Source: Burkholderiaceae bacterium (lineage in GTDB: Bacteria > Pseudomonadota > Gammaproteobacteria > Burkholderiales > Burkholderiaceae). Taken from it: a stretch of 22,347 nucleotides of DNA. The translations under genes and the position numbers were made by a program. This document shows, piece after piece, positions 1 through 7,196 of the stretch; the stretch's first letter is position 1, and each line of letters starts with the position of its first letter. Under the pieces are notes generated by a model. That model was not told the origin of the DNA. It made no database searches and was given only the letters and a program-made list of their open reading frames with translations. The stretch is from the NCBI GenBank assembly GCA_017998575.1, contig JAGOCV010000026.1:1-22347 (forward strand). The letters are read 5' to 3'.

Positions 1-431
1 AGGAACGACTGCTCGACGTGCAGACGCTGCATTCGTTCGAGCAGATGATCACCGACCGTGCCCGCAAGCCCGAATTCGAGGGCCAGGTGCCCACCCTCAC
101 CGAACGCCAGCGCCAGCGCGTGCCCGAAGTGGTCCATCCACTGGTGCGCCGCCATCCCGTGGACGACGCCCTGGGCCTGTACCTGGGCGGACAAACGCTG
201 ATCCGCATGATCGGCGTGCCCGACGACGAGGGGCGCGCGCTCGCGGCCGAGCTGTTCGAGCTGTGCACGGCCGAGCGCTTCCAGTACCGCCACAGCTGGA
301 AACCCGGCGATCTCGTGGTCTGGGACAACCGGCACACCATGCACCGGGCCACGCCCTACGACAAGCAACGCGATCGCCGGCTGATCTGGCGCCTGTCGGT
401 CAAGGGCGAACGCCCCCTGGCTGCGGCCTGA
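1..431 (+). CDS. TauD/TfdA-family Fe(II)/2-oxoglutarate dioxygenase, C-terminal part (5' end outside window)
   Basis: The reading frame is open to the left edge (codons from base 3) and stops with TGA at 429-431, so about 142 C-terminal residues are present. The part seen matches the end of TauD/TfdA dioxygenases: a segment rich in P-E-V-V-H-P-L, then WDNRHTMHRATPYD, which carries the distal iron-binding His, followed by a basic RRLIWR segment with the Arg that binds the 2-oxoglutarate carboxylate. Known members oxidise taurine, other sulfonates, 2,4-D or sulfate esters with 2-oxoglutarate and O2 in the cytoplasm. The next gene begins 48 bases on and encodes the binding protein of a NitT/TauT-type importer, as in tauABCD. 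I infer that the dioxygenase acts on the imported compound. The substrate cannot be told from this fragment, and the HxD motif lies outside the window. Confidence 0.85.
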   Translation, partial: ERLLDVQTLHSFEQMITDRARKPEFEGQVPTLTERQRQRVPEVVHPLVRRHPVDDALGLYLGGQTLIRMIGVPDDEGRALAAELFELCTAERFQYRHSWKPGDLVVWDNRHTMHRATPYDKQRDRRLIWRLSVKGERPLAAA

Positions 432-479
432 CGCCCGAGCGCCCCTCTCACCGCCTTCCCCACGAACCCAGGAGTTGCC

Positions 480-1505
480 ATGTTGTTCCCTTCCCCCTCC
501 ATCTCCCTGCCCGGGCGCGCCATGCGCGGGGTGTTCGGCGCATTGGCCGCCGTCGCACTGGCCGCTGCCGGCACCAGCGTGCTGGCCGCCGACCGGCTGG
601 TGGCGCAGCTCGACTGGCTGCCCTCTGGCGACAAGGCCGCCTTCTATGTCGGTGCCGCGCAGGGCTTCTACGCCGAAGAGGGACTGGAGGTCGTGATCCA
701 GACGGGCCGCGGCTCCGCAGACGCTCTGACCAAGATCGCCACGGGCGCTGCGGACGTGGGCAGCGCGGGCTTCAGCGCACTGCTGTCGGCGGCGGCGCAG
801 AACGCGATCCCGGTCAAGGCGGTGTACTCGTACTTCACCGAACTGCCGGATTCCTTCCTCACCGTGCAGGGCAACGGCATCTCCACGATCAAGGACATGA
901 CCGGCCGCAAGCTGGGCGCCACGGCGCTGTCGAGCTCGCGCGTGCTGATGCCACTGGTGTTCGAGACCAACGGCATGAAGCTGTCCGACGTGCAGCTGCA
1001 GACGGTCGACGCGAACGTGCTCGCCTCCATGCTGGCCGCCGGCCGCGTCGATGCGATCTCGGCCTTCCGCACGCAATCGTCGCTGGTCGAATCCATGCTG
1101 CGCGAACAGGGCAAGCAGATGCATGTGCTGCCATGGTCGGCCTTCGGCCTGCAGAGCTACGGCACGGTGGTGGTCGCCTCCGACCGATTGATTTCGCAGC
1201 GGCCAGACGTGCTGCGCCGCTTCCTCAAGGCGTTCCGCAAGTCGGTGGACCATGCGCTGGCCAATCCGGACGCCGCCGGCGCCGCCGTCAAGAAGGCTGC
1301 CCCTGAAATCGACGAGAAGGTGGCAACGGCCCAGTTCCGCCTGGCCATGCCGCTGATCCGCAACGCCACCAGCCAGCGCGATGGCGCCGGCGAGTTCACG
1401 CCCGCGCTCGTGCAGGAGAGCTGGAAGTGGGTCGCCAAGTCGGAGAACCTGCCCGAAGGCAAGCTCCAGCCCATGAGCGTCGTCCATCGCGTGGCCGCGC
1501 GGTGA
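480..1505 (+). CDS. NMT1/THI5-like ABC transporter substrate-binding protein (NitT/TauT family)
   Basis: This 341-residue protein is a periplasmic binding protein of an ABC importer. It has a signal peptide whose hydrophobic stretch is about residues 17-36, with likely cleavage after VLA. The mature part opens with QLDWLPSGDKAAFYVG and GFYAEEGLEV, the pattern of the NMT1/SsuA-like family, which binds sulfonates, nitrate, taurine or pyrimidine precursors. The start at 480 is chosen because AGGAG lies at 470-474. A later ATG at 522 would give a shorter signal peptide. It sits between a TauD-like dioxygenase and the ATPase and permease of the same transporter, and its stop overlaps a possible GTG start of the ATPase gene. 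The substrate is not identifiable: taurine or another sulfonate is suggested by the dioxygenase, but THI5-type pyrimidine binding cannot be excluded. Confidence 0.88.
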   Translation: MLFPSPSISLPGRAMRGVFGALAAVALAAAGTSVLAADRLVAQLDWLPSGDKAAFYVGAAQGFYAEEGLEVVIQTGRGSADALTKIATGAADVGSAGFSALLSAAAQNAIPVKAVYSYFTELPDSFLTVQGNGISTIKDMTGRKLGATALSSSRVLMPLVFETNGMKLSDVQLQTVDANVLASMLAAGRVDAISAFRTQSSLVESMLREQGKQMHVLPWSAFGLQSYGTVVVASDRLISQRPDVLRRFLKAFRKSVDHALANPDAAGAAVKKAAPEIDEKVATAQFRLAMPLIRNATSQRDGAGEFTPALVQESWKWVAKSENLPEGKLQPMSVVHRVAAR

Positions 1506-1525
1506 CCACTGCGGACCGCAAGCAC

Positions 1526-2311
1526 ATGACACAGCCCGTGATCTCGCTCGAACGCGTCGGCAAGGTGTTCTCTGCCAGTGATGGCGGCGAAGTGCGCGCG
1601 CTGTCGGGCATCGACCTGGACGTCGGGCGCCACGAGTTCGTCGCGCTGATCGGCCCTTCGGGCTGCGGCAAATCCACATTGCTGCGACTCATCGCCGGAC
1701 TGGTGCCCGCCAGCGAGGGACTGGTGTCGATCTACCGGCACCCGGTGACGGAGCCGCGCGACGAGATCGGCATCGTCTTCCAGCGGCCCACGCTGCTGCC
1801 ATGGCTCGATGTCGTGGACAACGTGGCGTTCCCGGCCCGGCTCAAGGAGGGGCGCGTCGATGCCGCGACGCGCCAGCGCGCACGCGAACTGGTCGCGGCC
1901 GTCGGCCTGGCCGACTTCGAGCGCAAGCTGCCCGACGAGCTGTCGGGCGGCATGCAGCAGCGCGTGGCCATCGCACGGTCGCTGCTGCACGATCCCGACA
2001 TCCTGCTGATGGACGAGCCGTTCTCGGCGCTCGACGCGCTCACCCGCGACGAGATGAGCCTGGAATTGCTGCGCATCCTGGACAACCGGCCCAAGACCGT
2101 GGTGTTCGTCACCCACTCGATCCCCGAAGCCCTGTTGCTGTCCGACCGCATCGTCGTCATGCGGGCCCGGCCGGGCAGCATCGACGAAGTCATCGACGTG
2201 CCGTTTCCCCGACCCCGTTCTCTCGACACATTGATCGACCCGCGCTTCAACGAGATGGCTAACGCCATCCGGGAACGCGTCTTCTCGCGCAAGCCCGCCC
2301 ACGCCGCATGA
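1526..2311 (+). CDS. ABC transporter ATP-binding protein (SsuB/TauB-like)
   Basis: The protein is the 261-residue cytoplasmic ATPase of the importer formed with the flanking genes. All ABC motifs are visible: Walker A GPSGCGKS at residues 43-50, Q-loop Gln86, signature LSGGMQQ at 139-145, Walker B ending in Asp163-Glu164 (LLMDEP), D-loop SALD, and H-loop His197 in VTHSIPEA. Sequence and length fit the NitT/TauT (SsuB, TauB) branch. ATG 1526 (MTQPVISLERV) is used because family members begin there. A GTG at 1502, in the same frame and overlapping the stop of the preceding gene as GTGA, is an alternative that would add eight residues and give direct translational coupling. Neither start has a strong ribosome binding site. 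The 3' end overlaps the permease ATG by four bases (ATGA at 2308-2311). Confidence 0.93.
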   Translation: MTQPVISLERVGKVFSASDGGEVRALSGIDLDVGRHEFVALIGPSGCGKSTLLRLIAGLVPASEGLVSIYRHPVTEPRDEIGIVFQRPTLLPWLDVVDNVAFPARLKEGRVDAATRQRARELVAAVGLADFERKLPDELSGGMQQRVAIARSLLHDPDILLMDEPFSALDALTRDEMSLELLRILDNRPKTVVFVTHSIPEALLLSDRIVVMRARPGSIDEVIDVPFPRPRSLDTLIDPRFNEMANAIRERVFSRKPAHAA

Positions 2312-3087
2312 ACGCCGCCCGACTCCGCCATCTCGCCGACCGCAACGCTCCGCTGCTGGCCGCATTGCTGTTGCTCGCCTCGTGGGAGATCGGCTGCCGT
2401 GCGCTTTCCGTTCCATCGTTCGTGCTGCCCACGCCCAGCGCCATCGTTCAGGCGGTGCAAAGCTTCACAGGCGCGCAGTTGCTGCGCCATTTCATGGCGA
2501 CGGTGCAGGTGGTGGCAGCGGGTTTCGTGGCCGCCATCGTGGTCAGCGTGCCTGTGGCCATCATGATCACCCACTCGCGCCTGCTCTCGCGGACGCTGGT
2601 GCCGCTGCTGGTGGTGATTCATTCGACACCCATCGTCGCCGTGGCGCCGATCATCGTGGTGGCGCTGGGCGCAGGTGCGTTGCCGCGCGTGGTCATTACC
2701 TGCCTGATCACATTCTTCCCGCTGGTGATCTCGCTGGTGACGGGGCTGCGCTCCACGCCAGAGGAGATCGTCGAGCTCTCACGATCGCTGCGTGCGCCCA
2801 GGCAGCGCGAGCTCTGGCTGGTGCGCATGCCGTTCGCCGTGCCGCACATCTTCAGCGCGCTCAAGGTCTGCATCACGCTGGCCGTGATCGGCGCGGTGGT
2901 GGGCGAGTTCGTGACCTCGGAAGACGGGCTGGGCTACCTGATCCTGTTCTCGACCTCGATGTTGCGCATGCCGCAATCCTTCGTCGCCCTCGGTGTCCTC
3001 GTGGTGCTGAGCCTGCTGCTCTACCAGCTGATCGACTGGATCGAAAGGCGCTGGTTCGCCTGGAGCATCCCGCGCAGCCAGCGCTGA
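2308..3087 (+). CDS. ABC transporter permease (SsuC/TauC-like)
   Basis: This 259-residue inner-membrane protein is the permease of the NitT/TauT-type importer. It has about six hydrophobic segments, an early PTPSAIVQA stretch typical of SsuC/TauC, and the EAA loop that docks the ATPase: ELSRSLRAPRQRELWLVRMP, about residues 154-173. Its ATG overlaps the ATPase stop as ATGA, so the two are translationally coupled. It is the last gene of the dioxygenase/transporter operon. The next gene starts 40 bases later and seems to have its own -10 box, so it probably belongs to a separate unit. No hairpin terminator is seen after the stop. Confidence 0.92.
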   Translation: MNAARLRHLADRNAPLLAALLLLASWEIGCRALSVPSFVLPTPSAIVQAVQSFTGAQLLRHFMATVQVVAAGFVAAIVVSVPVAIMITHSRLLSRTLVPLLVVIHSTPIVAVAPIIVVALGAGALPRVVITCLITFFPLVISLVTGLRSTPEEIVELSRSLRAPRQRELWLVRMPFAVPHIFSALKVCITLAVIGAVVGEFVTSEDGLGYLILFSTSMLRMPQSFVALGVLVVLSLLLYQLIDWIERRWFAWSIPRSQR

Positions 3088-3114
3088 CCGGCCGGGGGAA
3101 CTGGGCGGCCTGCC

Positions 3115-3120
3115 GATAAT
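3115..3120 (+). promoter_or_regulatory. Candidate -10 box (GATAAT) for the Nudix-MBL gene
   Basis: GATAAT matches the sigma-70 -10 consensus at five of six bases and lies seven bases before the ATG at 3128, so transcription would start at or next to that ATG. No good -35 hexamer is found at 16-18 bases upstream. The box overlaps the more upstream in-frame ATG at 3119, which argues against that start. This is sequence inference only. Confidence 0.4.
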
Positions 3121-3127
3121 GGCCGCC

Positions 3128-4780
3128 ATGGTCCGCCCCACACAACAACTCCATCCGGCCCGCGAACCCGCACCGCTTCGCGCCGCCGCCACCGTGCTGC
3201 TGCTGCGCGAGGGCGCCACCGGCCTCGAGGTGCTGATGACGCGCCGCTCCGACCGCGCCAGCTTCGCGCCCGGCGCCTACGTGTTCCCGGGTGGCGTGAT
3301 CGATCCGGCCGACGGGCAGTCGCATGCGCTGGCGGCGCACCGGCCCATGCAGACGGGTGATGCGCTCACGCAGGCCATCGCCGCCATCCGCGAAAGTTTC
3401 GAAGAGCTCGGCGTGCTGCTGGCGCGCCACCCTGACGGGCGCGCGGCCGATGCCGCCGACATCGCGGCGATCGATCGCCAGCCCCCCGAGGGCGACAGCT
3501 TCGCCGCGCAGTGCGCCGCGCGCGGCCTGGTGCTGGCCGCCGACGAGGTGCGCGTGCTGGCGCGCTGGACCACCGACCGCGATCTGTCGCGCCGCTTCGA
3601 CGTCGCCTTCCTGATCGCCCGCATGCCCGAGGGCCAGGAGCCCGTGGCCGACGAGGCCGAGCAGTTCGAGCCCGTGTGGGTACGCCCGGCCGACGCACTG
3701 GCGCGCCACGCGGCCGGCAGCTTCCTGATGATCTTCCCGACCATCCGCACTCTGGAGCGGCTGACCGCCTTCGACAGCGTGGACGCTGCCCTGGCCGCCT
3801 GCGCGGGCGAGACGCCGCTGTGGTCGAGCTGCCCGCGCGCCGGCCTGCTGGCGGGCGCCGAGGCGCGCTGCATGGAGCACGAGCTGCCCTTCGGCGAGCT
3901 GGCCATGGTCTGCCCCGACGGCCAGATCGTGCATGCGCTGGACTGGCAGCACGAGCGCCCCGTGCCGCTGCTGCGCAACGTGATGCGCCTCACGTCCGGC
4001 AACCCTGGCTTCATGACCGGCCCGGGCACCAACAGCTACCTGGTGGGCGACCCCGACACCGGCTACATCGCCATCGACCCTGGCCCGCACGACGACGCGC
4101 ATCTCGACCGCCTCTGGCGCGCGGCCGGCGGCGACATCCGCTGGATCGTCTGCACGCATTCGCACCCCGACCATTCGCCGGGCGCCGCGCCGCTGCAGGC
4201 GCTGTGCCGCACGCGGCCGCCCATCGTCGGCCTGCCCTCGGCGCCCACGGCGCGTGCCGACAGCCGCTTCACGCCGGAGCGCGTGCTGGCCGATGGCGAG
4301 ACGCTGGTGCTCGAAGGCGGTGGCCGCACGCACACGCTGCAGGCCATCCACACGCCCGGCCACGCGGCCAACCACGTGTGCCTGGCGCTGCTGGAAGACG
4401 GCCTGCTGTTCTCGGGCGACCACATCCTCAACGGCAGCACCACGGTCATCAATCCGCCCGACGGCGACATGACCGACTACCTGGAGTCGCTGGACAAGCT
4501 CGACGCCGCCTGCACGAGCCACGGCCTGGACTTCATCCTGCCAGCGCACGGCTACGTCATCGCCGAGGCGCGTGCAGCCATCGCCCAGCTGAAAGCGCAC
4601 CGGCTCAAGCGCGAAGCCAAGGTGGCCGCGGCCATGCGCCAGCTGCCAGGCGGCACGCTGGACGACTGGGTCCGCCTGGCCTACGACGACGTGCCCGAGC
4701 GCCTCTGGCCCGTGGCCGCGCGCTCGCTGGCCGCGCATGTGCAGCGCATCGAATCACAAGGCGCCTTCAATGACGACTGA
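3128..4780 (+). CDS. Nudix hydrolase (NUDT19-like) fused to LACTB2-like MBL-fold hydrolase
   Basis: A 550-residue two-domain protein. Residues about 18-215 form a Nudix domain with VFPGGVIDPAD and a box ending RESFEELGV (88-96). The wide gap between PGG and this box resembles NUDT19/NUDT7-type acyl-CoA diphosphatases. Residues about 285-490 form a metallo-beta-lactamase domain with GNPGFMTGPGTNSYLVG, zinc motif THSHPDH (343-349), His412 in HTPGH, Asp431-His432 in SGDHI and His474. These are the marks of the LACTB2/glyoxalase II-like branch. The C-terminal 70 residues resemble the helical tail of LACTB2. A combined role in clearing nucleotide or CoA-thioester compounds is inference. The start at 3128 is preferred over 3119, which lies in a -10 box. 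There is no Shine-Dalgarno at either. The last 11 bases overlap the next gene. Confidence 0.85.
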   Translation: MVRPTQQLHPAREPAPLRAAATVLLLREGATGLEVLMTRRSDRASFAPGAYVFPGGVIDPADGQSHALAAHRPMQTGDALTQAIAAIRESFEELGVLLARHPDGRAADAADIAAIDRQPPEGDSFAAQCAARGLVLAADEVRVLARWTTDRDLSRRFDVAFLIARMPEGQEPVADEAEQFEPVWVRPADALARHAAGSFLMIFPTIRTLERLTAFDSVDAALAACAGETPLWSSCPRAGLLAGAEARCMEHELPFGELAMVCPDGQIVHALDWQHERPVPLLRNVMRLTSGNPGFMTGPGTNSYLVGDPDTGYIAIDPGPHDDAHLDRLWRAAGGDIRWIVCTHSHPDHSPGAAPLQALCRTRPPIVGLPSAPTARADSRFTPERVLADGETLVLEGGGRTHTLQAIHTPGHAANHVCLALLEDGLLFSGDHILNGSTTVINPPDGDMTDYLESLDKLDAACTSHGLDFILPAHGYVIAEARAAIAQLKAHRLKREAKVAAAMRQLPGGTLDDWVRLAYDDVPERLWPVAARSLAAHVQRIESQGAFNDD

Positions 4781-5495
4781 ACCGGCCGACGACACCGGCG
4801 GCGAACGGCTGGCCAAGCGTGTGGCCGCTCTGGCGCGCTGCTCACGCAGCGAGGCCGAGCGTTACATCGAGGGGGGCTATGTCCTCGTGGACGGCCAGGT
4901 GATCGACGAGCCGGCCTTCCGCGTCCGCGAGGAGACCGTAGCGCTCGCGCCCGACGCCACGCTGCTGCCGCAACCGCCCGTGACGCTGGTGTTGCACAAG
5001 CCTGCGGGCGTGCCGTTGGAAGACGTGCCGCTGTCGATCGACACGCGCTGGCCCGGCGACCCGATGCGCCTGGCGCCGCTGCGCCGCCATTTCCGCAACC
5101 TGTATTGCGCCGCACCGCTGCCGCCGCGCGGCAGCGGCCTGGTGGTGTTCACGCAGGACAACCGCATTGCGCGCCGGCTGGAAGAAGACGCGGCCTTCAT
5201 CGAGCAGGAATGCATCGTCGATGTGCGTGGCGAGCTGTCGCCCGAAGGCCTGGCGCTGCTCAACCACGGCCTGGTGCTGCGCGGCCGCGAACTGCCGCCT
5301 GCCAAGGTGAGCTGGCAGAGCGAGAACCGGCTGCGATTCGCACTCAAGGGCATCGCGCCAGCGCAGGTGCCGGCCATGTGCCATGCGGTAGGAATCGAGC
5401 TGCTGGGGCTGCGGCGCATTCGGCTGGGACGCGTGCCGATGGCGGCGTTGCCGGTGGGGCAGTGGCGGTATTTGCAGCCGCGGGAAAGATTCTGA
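4770..5495 (+). CDS. S4-domain RsuA/RluF-family protein, probably a catalytically inactive pseudouridine synthase
   Basis: A 241-residue protein. Residues about 12-58 form an S4 RNA-binding domain (ERLAKRVAALARCSRSEAE, then GGYVLVDG). The remainder follows the RsuA/RluB/RluE/RluF pseudouridine synthase fold from VTLVLHKPAGVP onward. In active members the GRLDxxTxGL motif supplies the catalytic Asp. Here the matching stretch is APLPPRGSGLVVFTQD, so Asp is replaced by Pro118 (codon 5121-5123). The conserved Tyr of the EKxYxV motif aligns with Cys148 in IEQECIV (codon 5211-5213). Both changes argue that it binds RNA without isomerising uridine. The frame is intact, so it is not a decayed gene by this evidence. 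ATG 4770 is chosen because AAGG precedes it and it overlaps the preceding stop by 11 bases, implying translational coupling. Confidence 0.82.
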   Translation: MTTEPADDTGGERLAKRVAALARCSRSEAERYIEGGYVLVDGQVIDEPAFRVREETVALAPDATLLPQPPVTLVLHKPAGVPLEDVPLSIDTRWPGDPMRLAPLRRHFRNLYCAAPLPPRGSGLVVFTQDNRIARRLEEDAAFIEQECIVDVRGELSPEGLALLNHGLVLRGRELPPAKVSWQSENRLRFALKGIAPAQVPAMCHAVGIELLGLRRIRLGRVPMAALPVGQWRYLQPRERF

Positions 5496-5557
5496 AGCTC
5501 TCGTCTTCGCGGCGTTCGGCATAGCTTCGGGCCGCGGTCCGGCGCCGACGGAGCCCG

Positions 5558-5752
5558 CCTCCGCGAATGTCCCCCGCCGGCCTGCGGCCGGCTCCTCCTT
5601 GATTTCGCTGCGCCGGGCACCATCGTCACCGGACCGCTATGTTGTGTAGCGCGAACGGAAGCGCACGACGAACGCTCCCCGACACGGCGCGTGGGGTGCG
5701 CTCCGCAGCGAAATAAAGGAGGAGGCCGAAGGCCGGGGGACATTCGCGGAGG
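5558..5752. repeat. Paired inverted repeat with nested hairpins (REP/BIME-like element)
   Basis: Two arms face each other. The outer block, 5558-5575, is perfectly complementary to 5735-5752 (18 bases). The inner block, 5593-5612, matches 5704-5723 at 19 of 20 bases. Between outer and inner block each arm carries its own small palindrome: GCCGGCC-TGC-GGCCGGC (5576-5592) in the left arm and GGCC-GAA-GGCC (5724-5734) in the right. The arms are separated by 91 bases. This is the structure of a REP doublet or a non-autonomous MITE-like element. It lies between the S4-protein gene and the 3' end of rnpB, and no transposase is nearby. The short flanks, 5496-5557 and 5753-5813, show no gene. Confidence 0.75.
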
Positions 5753-5795
5753 GGCGTACCCCGCGTGCCGTGTCCAGGCGCAAACTCCGCGCGAG

Positions 5796-5820
5796 AAAAA
5801 AGCCGGATCAAGAAAAAAGT
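5796..5820 (-). terminator. T-tracts downstream of rnpB, probable transcription end
   Basis: Read on the minus strand, the rnpB 3' end is followed at once by ACTTTTTTCT (5811-5820), and again 12 bases later by CTTTTTTC (5795-5802). The long P1 stem of RNase P RNA ends just before the first T-run, so P1 plus the T-run could act as the intrinsic terminator and processing site. Placement is inferred. Confidence 0.5.
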
Positions 5821-6160
5821 GTGAAGCCCACCGTTACGCCGGATTCTGTGCGCCGCGGTTGCCCGTGGCGTGACCGTCATTCCTCTGGGCCGTGGGTCGC
5901 CCACACGGCTCGGTGCTACCTACCCGCCAGCTCTGCGGAACCACATCAACGCTGGCCTACTTGGTATTGCTGCGCGTAGAGATTGCCCGTTTCACCCGGA
6001 GCAGCGGCCCTTGCGGACCACCACCCCGACTCGTCTCTGTTGCTCTGATCCTCACCTCACGGTGGGCAGCCGTTAGCTGCTACGCTGTCCTTCGCAGTCC
6101 GGACGTTCCTCCAGTGCGCCCTTTCGGGACATGCACCAGCGACGGCCTGGCGGACTTCAC
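5821..6160 (-). ncRNA. rnpB: RNase P RNA, bacterial class A (M1 RNA)
   Basis: This is the catalytic RNA of RNase P, which removes 5' leaders from precursor tRNAs together with RnpA. On the minus strand it shows the conserved core elements: AGGAACGTCCGGACT near the 5' end (6096-6110), GGGTGAAACGGGCAATCTCT in the middle (about 5979-5998), AGAGGAATGACGGTCA (5871-5886) and ACAGAATCCGGCGTAACGG near the 3' end. The ends are set by a 12-bp P1 helix between 6149-6160 and 5821-5832, with two G-U pairs, giving about 340 nt. That length is normal for proteobacteria. The middle region with GCAGCAATACCAAGTAGGCC is the form I associate with betaproteobacteria. It is transcribed divergently from cysK. Confidence 0.96.
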
Positions 6161-6166
6161 GCGGCG

Positions 6167-6172
6167 ATTATC
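6167..6172 (-). promoter_or_regulatory. Candidate -10 box for rnpB
   Basis: GATAAT on the minus strand ends six bases before the inferred first base of RNase P RNA at 6160, the right distance for a -10 box. The -35 region is weak: TTGCCT at 6185-6190 is too close (12 bases), and nothing better sits at 16-18 bases. Confidence 0.5.
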
Positions 6173-6179
6173 GGCGATC

Positions 6180-6209
6180 ACGACAGGCAAGCGCCGGGTG
6201 CGCCAGAAT
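6180..6209 (+). promoter_or_regulatory. Candidate sigma-70 promoter for cysK
   Basis: ACGACA (6180-6185, four of six to TTGACA), an 18-base spacer and CAGAAT (6204-6209, four of six to TATAAT) stand about 70 bases before the cysK ATG. It lies back to back with the rnpB promoter, so RNA polymerase footprints at the two would overlap. Confidence 0.4.
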
Positions 6210-6278
6210 GACAGGCGCGCCCGGACCCCGCCTGCTGCCGCGTCCGGCATCCATCCCGAACACCCAAGGAGCACAGAC

Positions 6279-7196
6279 ATGAAGGCCGACACCATCCTCC
6301 AGACCATCGGCAACACGCCGCACATCCGCATCCAGCGCCTTTTCGGCAACGCATCGGTGTGGGTGAAATCCGAGCGCTCCAACCCGGGCGGCTCGATCAA
6401 GGACCGCATCGCGCTGGCGATGGTGGAAGACGCGGAGAAGTCGGGCCGGCTCAAGCCGGGTGGAACCATCATCGAGCCCACCTCGGGCAACACCGGCATC
6501 GGCCTGGCCATGGTGGCCGCCGTCAAGGGCTACAAGCTGGTGCTGGTGATGCCCGAGAGCATGTCGCTCGAACGCCGCCGGCTGATGCTGGCCTACGGCG
6601 CCACCTTCGACCTCACGCCCAAGGAAAAAGGCATGAAGGGCGCCATCGCCCGCGCCGAGGAACTCGTGGCGCAGACGCCCGGCGCCTGGATGCCGCAGCA
6701 GTTCGAGAACGCGGCCAACATCGACGTCCACGTGCGCACCACGGCGCAGGAAATCCTGGCCGACTTCCCCGACGGCCTTGACGCGCTGATCACCGGCGTG
6801 GGCACGGGCGGCCACATCACGGGCTGCGCGCGCGTGCTCAAGGCCAGGTGGCCCCAGCTCAAGGTGTTCGCCGTCGAGCCCGTGGCTTCGCCCGTGATCT
6901 CGGGCGGCGCCCCCGCGCCCCACCCCATCCAGGGCATCGGCGCGGGCTTCGTGCCGAAGAACCTCGACACCGCGCTGCTCGACGGCGTGATCCAGGTCGA
7001 TGCCGAGCCGGCCCGCGAGATGGCGCGCCGTGCCGCGCGTGAGGAAGGCCTGCTCGTGGGCATCTCATCGGGCGCCACGCTGGCGGCCATCGCCCAGAAG
7101 CTGCCCGAGCTGCCGGCCGGCGCCAGGGTGCTGGGCTTCAACTACGACACGGGCGAGCGCTACCTCTCGATCGAGGGCTTTCTCCCGACGGCCTGA
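6279..7196 (+). CDS. cysK: Cysteine synthase (O-acetylserine sulfhydrylase), CysK type
   Basis: A 305-residue PLP enzyme that makes cysteine from O-acetylserine and sulfide in the cytoplasm. Motifs seen: [12 protein letters not shown] with the PLP Lys at residue 41, the substrate loop PTSGNTG (67-73), the phosphate-binding GVGTGGH (173-179) and SSGA (263-266). The segment with [16 protein letters not shown] (about 215-230) is typical of CysK rather than CysM, although the two are close. AAGGAG at 6266-6271, seven bases before ATG, fixes the start; the frame is open much further upstream through rnpB, but that part is not coding. It is transcribed divergently from rnpB, with the FAD-protein gene 51 bases downstream. 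Confidence 0.93.
   Translation: MKADTILQTIGNTPHIRIQRLFGNASVWVKSERSNPGGSIKDRIALAMVEDAEKSGRLKPGGTIIEPTSGNTGIGLAMVAAVKGYKLVLVMPESMSLERRRLMLAYGATFDLTPKEKGMKGAIARAEELVAQTPGAWMPQQFENAANIDVHVRTTAQEILADFPDGLDALITGVGTGGHITGCARVLKARWPQLKVFAVEPVASPVISGGAPAPHPIQGIGAGFVPKNLDTALLDGVIQVDAEPAREMARRAAREEGLLVGISSGATLAAIAQKLPELPAGARVLGFNYDTGERYLSIEGFLPTA

Noticed and set aside
2873..4738. 621-codon open frame on the minus strand opposite the Nudix-MBL gene
   Set aside because: Its translation is Arg/Ala/Gly/His-rich without domain pattern, and the plus strand encodes intact catalytic motifs over the same bases. It is a shadow of GC-rich coding DNA.
5626..6076. Short open frames on both strands in the 5496-6278 region
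   Set aside because: They overlap the inverted repeat and rnpB, have no ribosome binding sites and no protein-like pattern.
5892..6278. N-terminal extension of cysK to 5892
   Set aside because: It would translate through antisense rnpB. AAGGAG before 6279 and the family N-terminus set the start.
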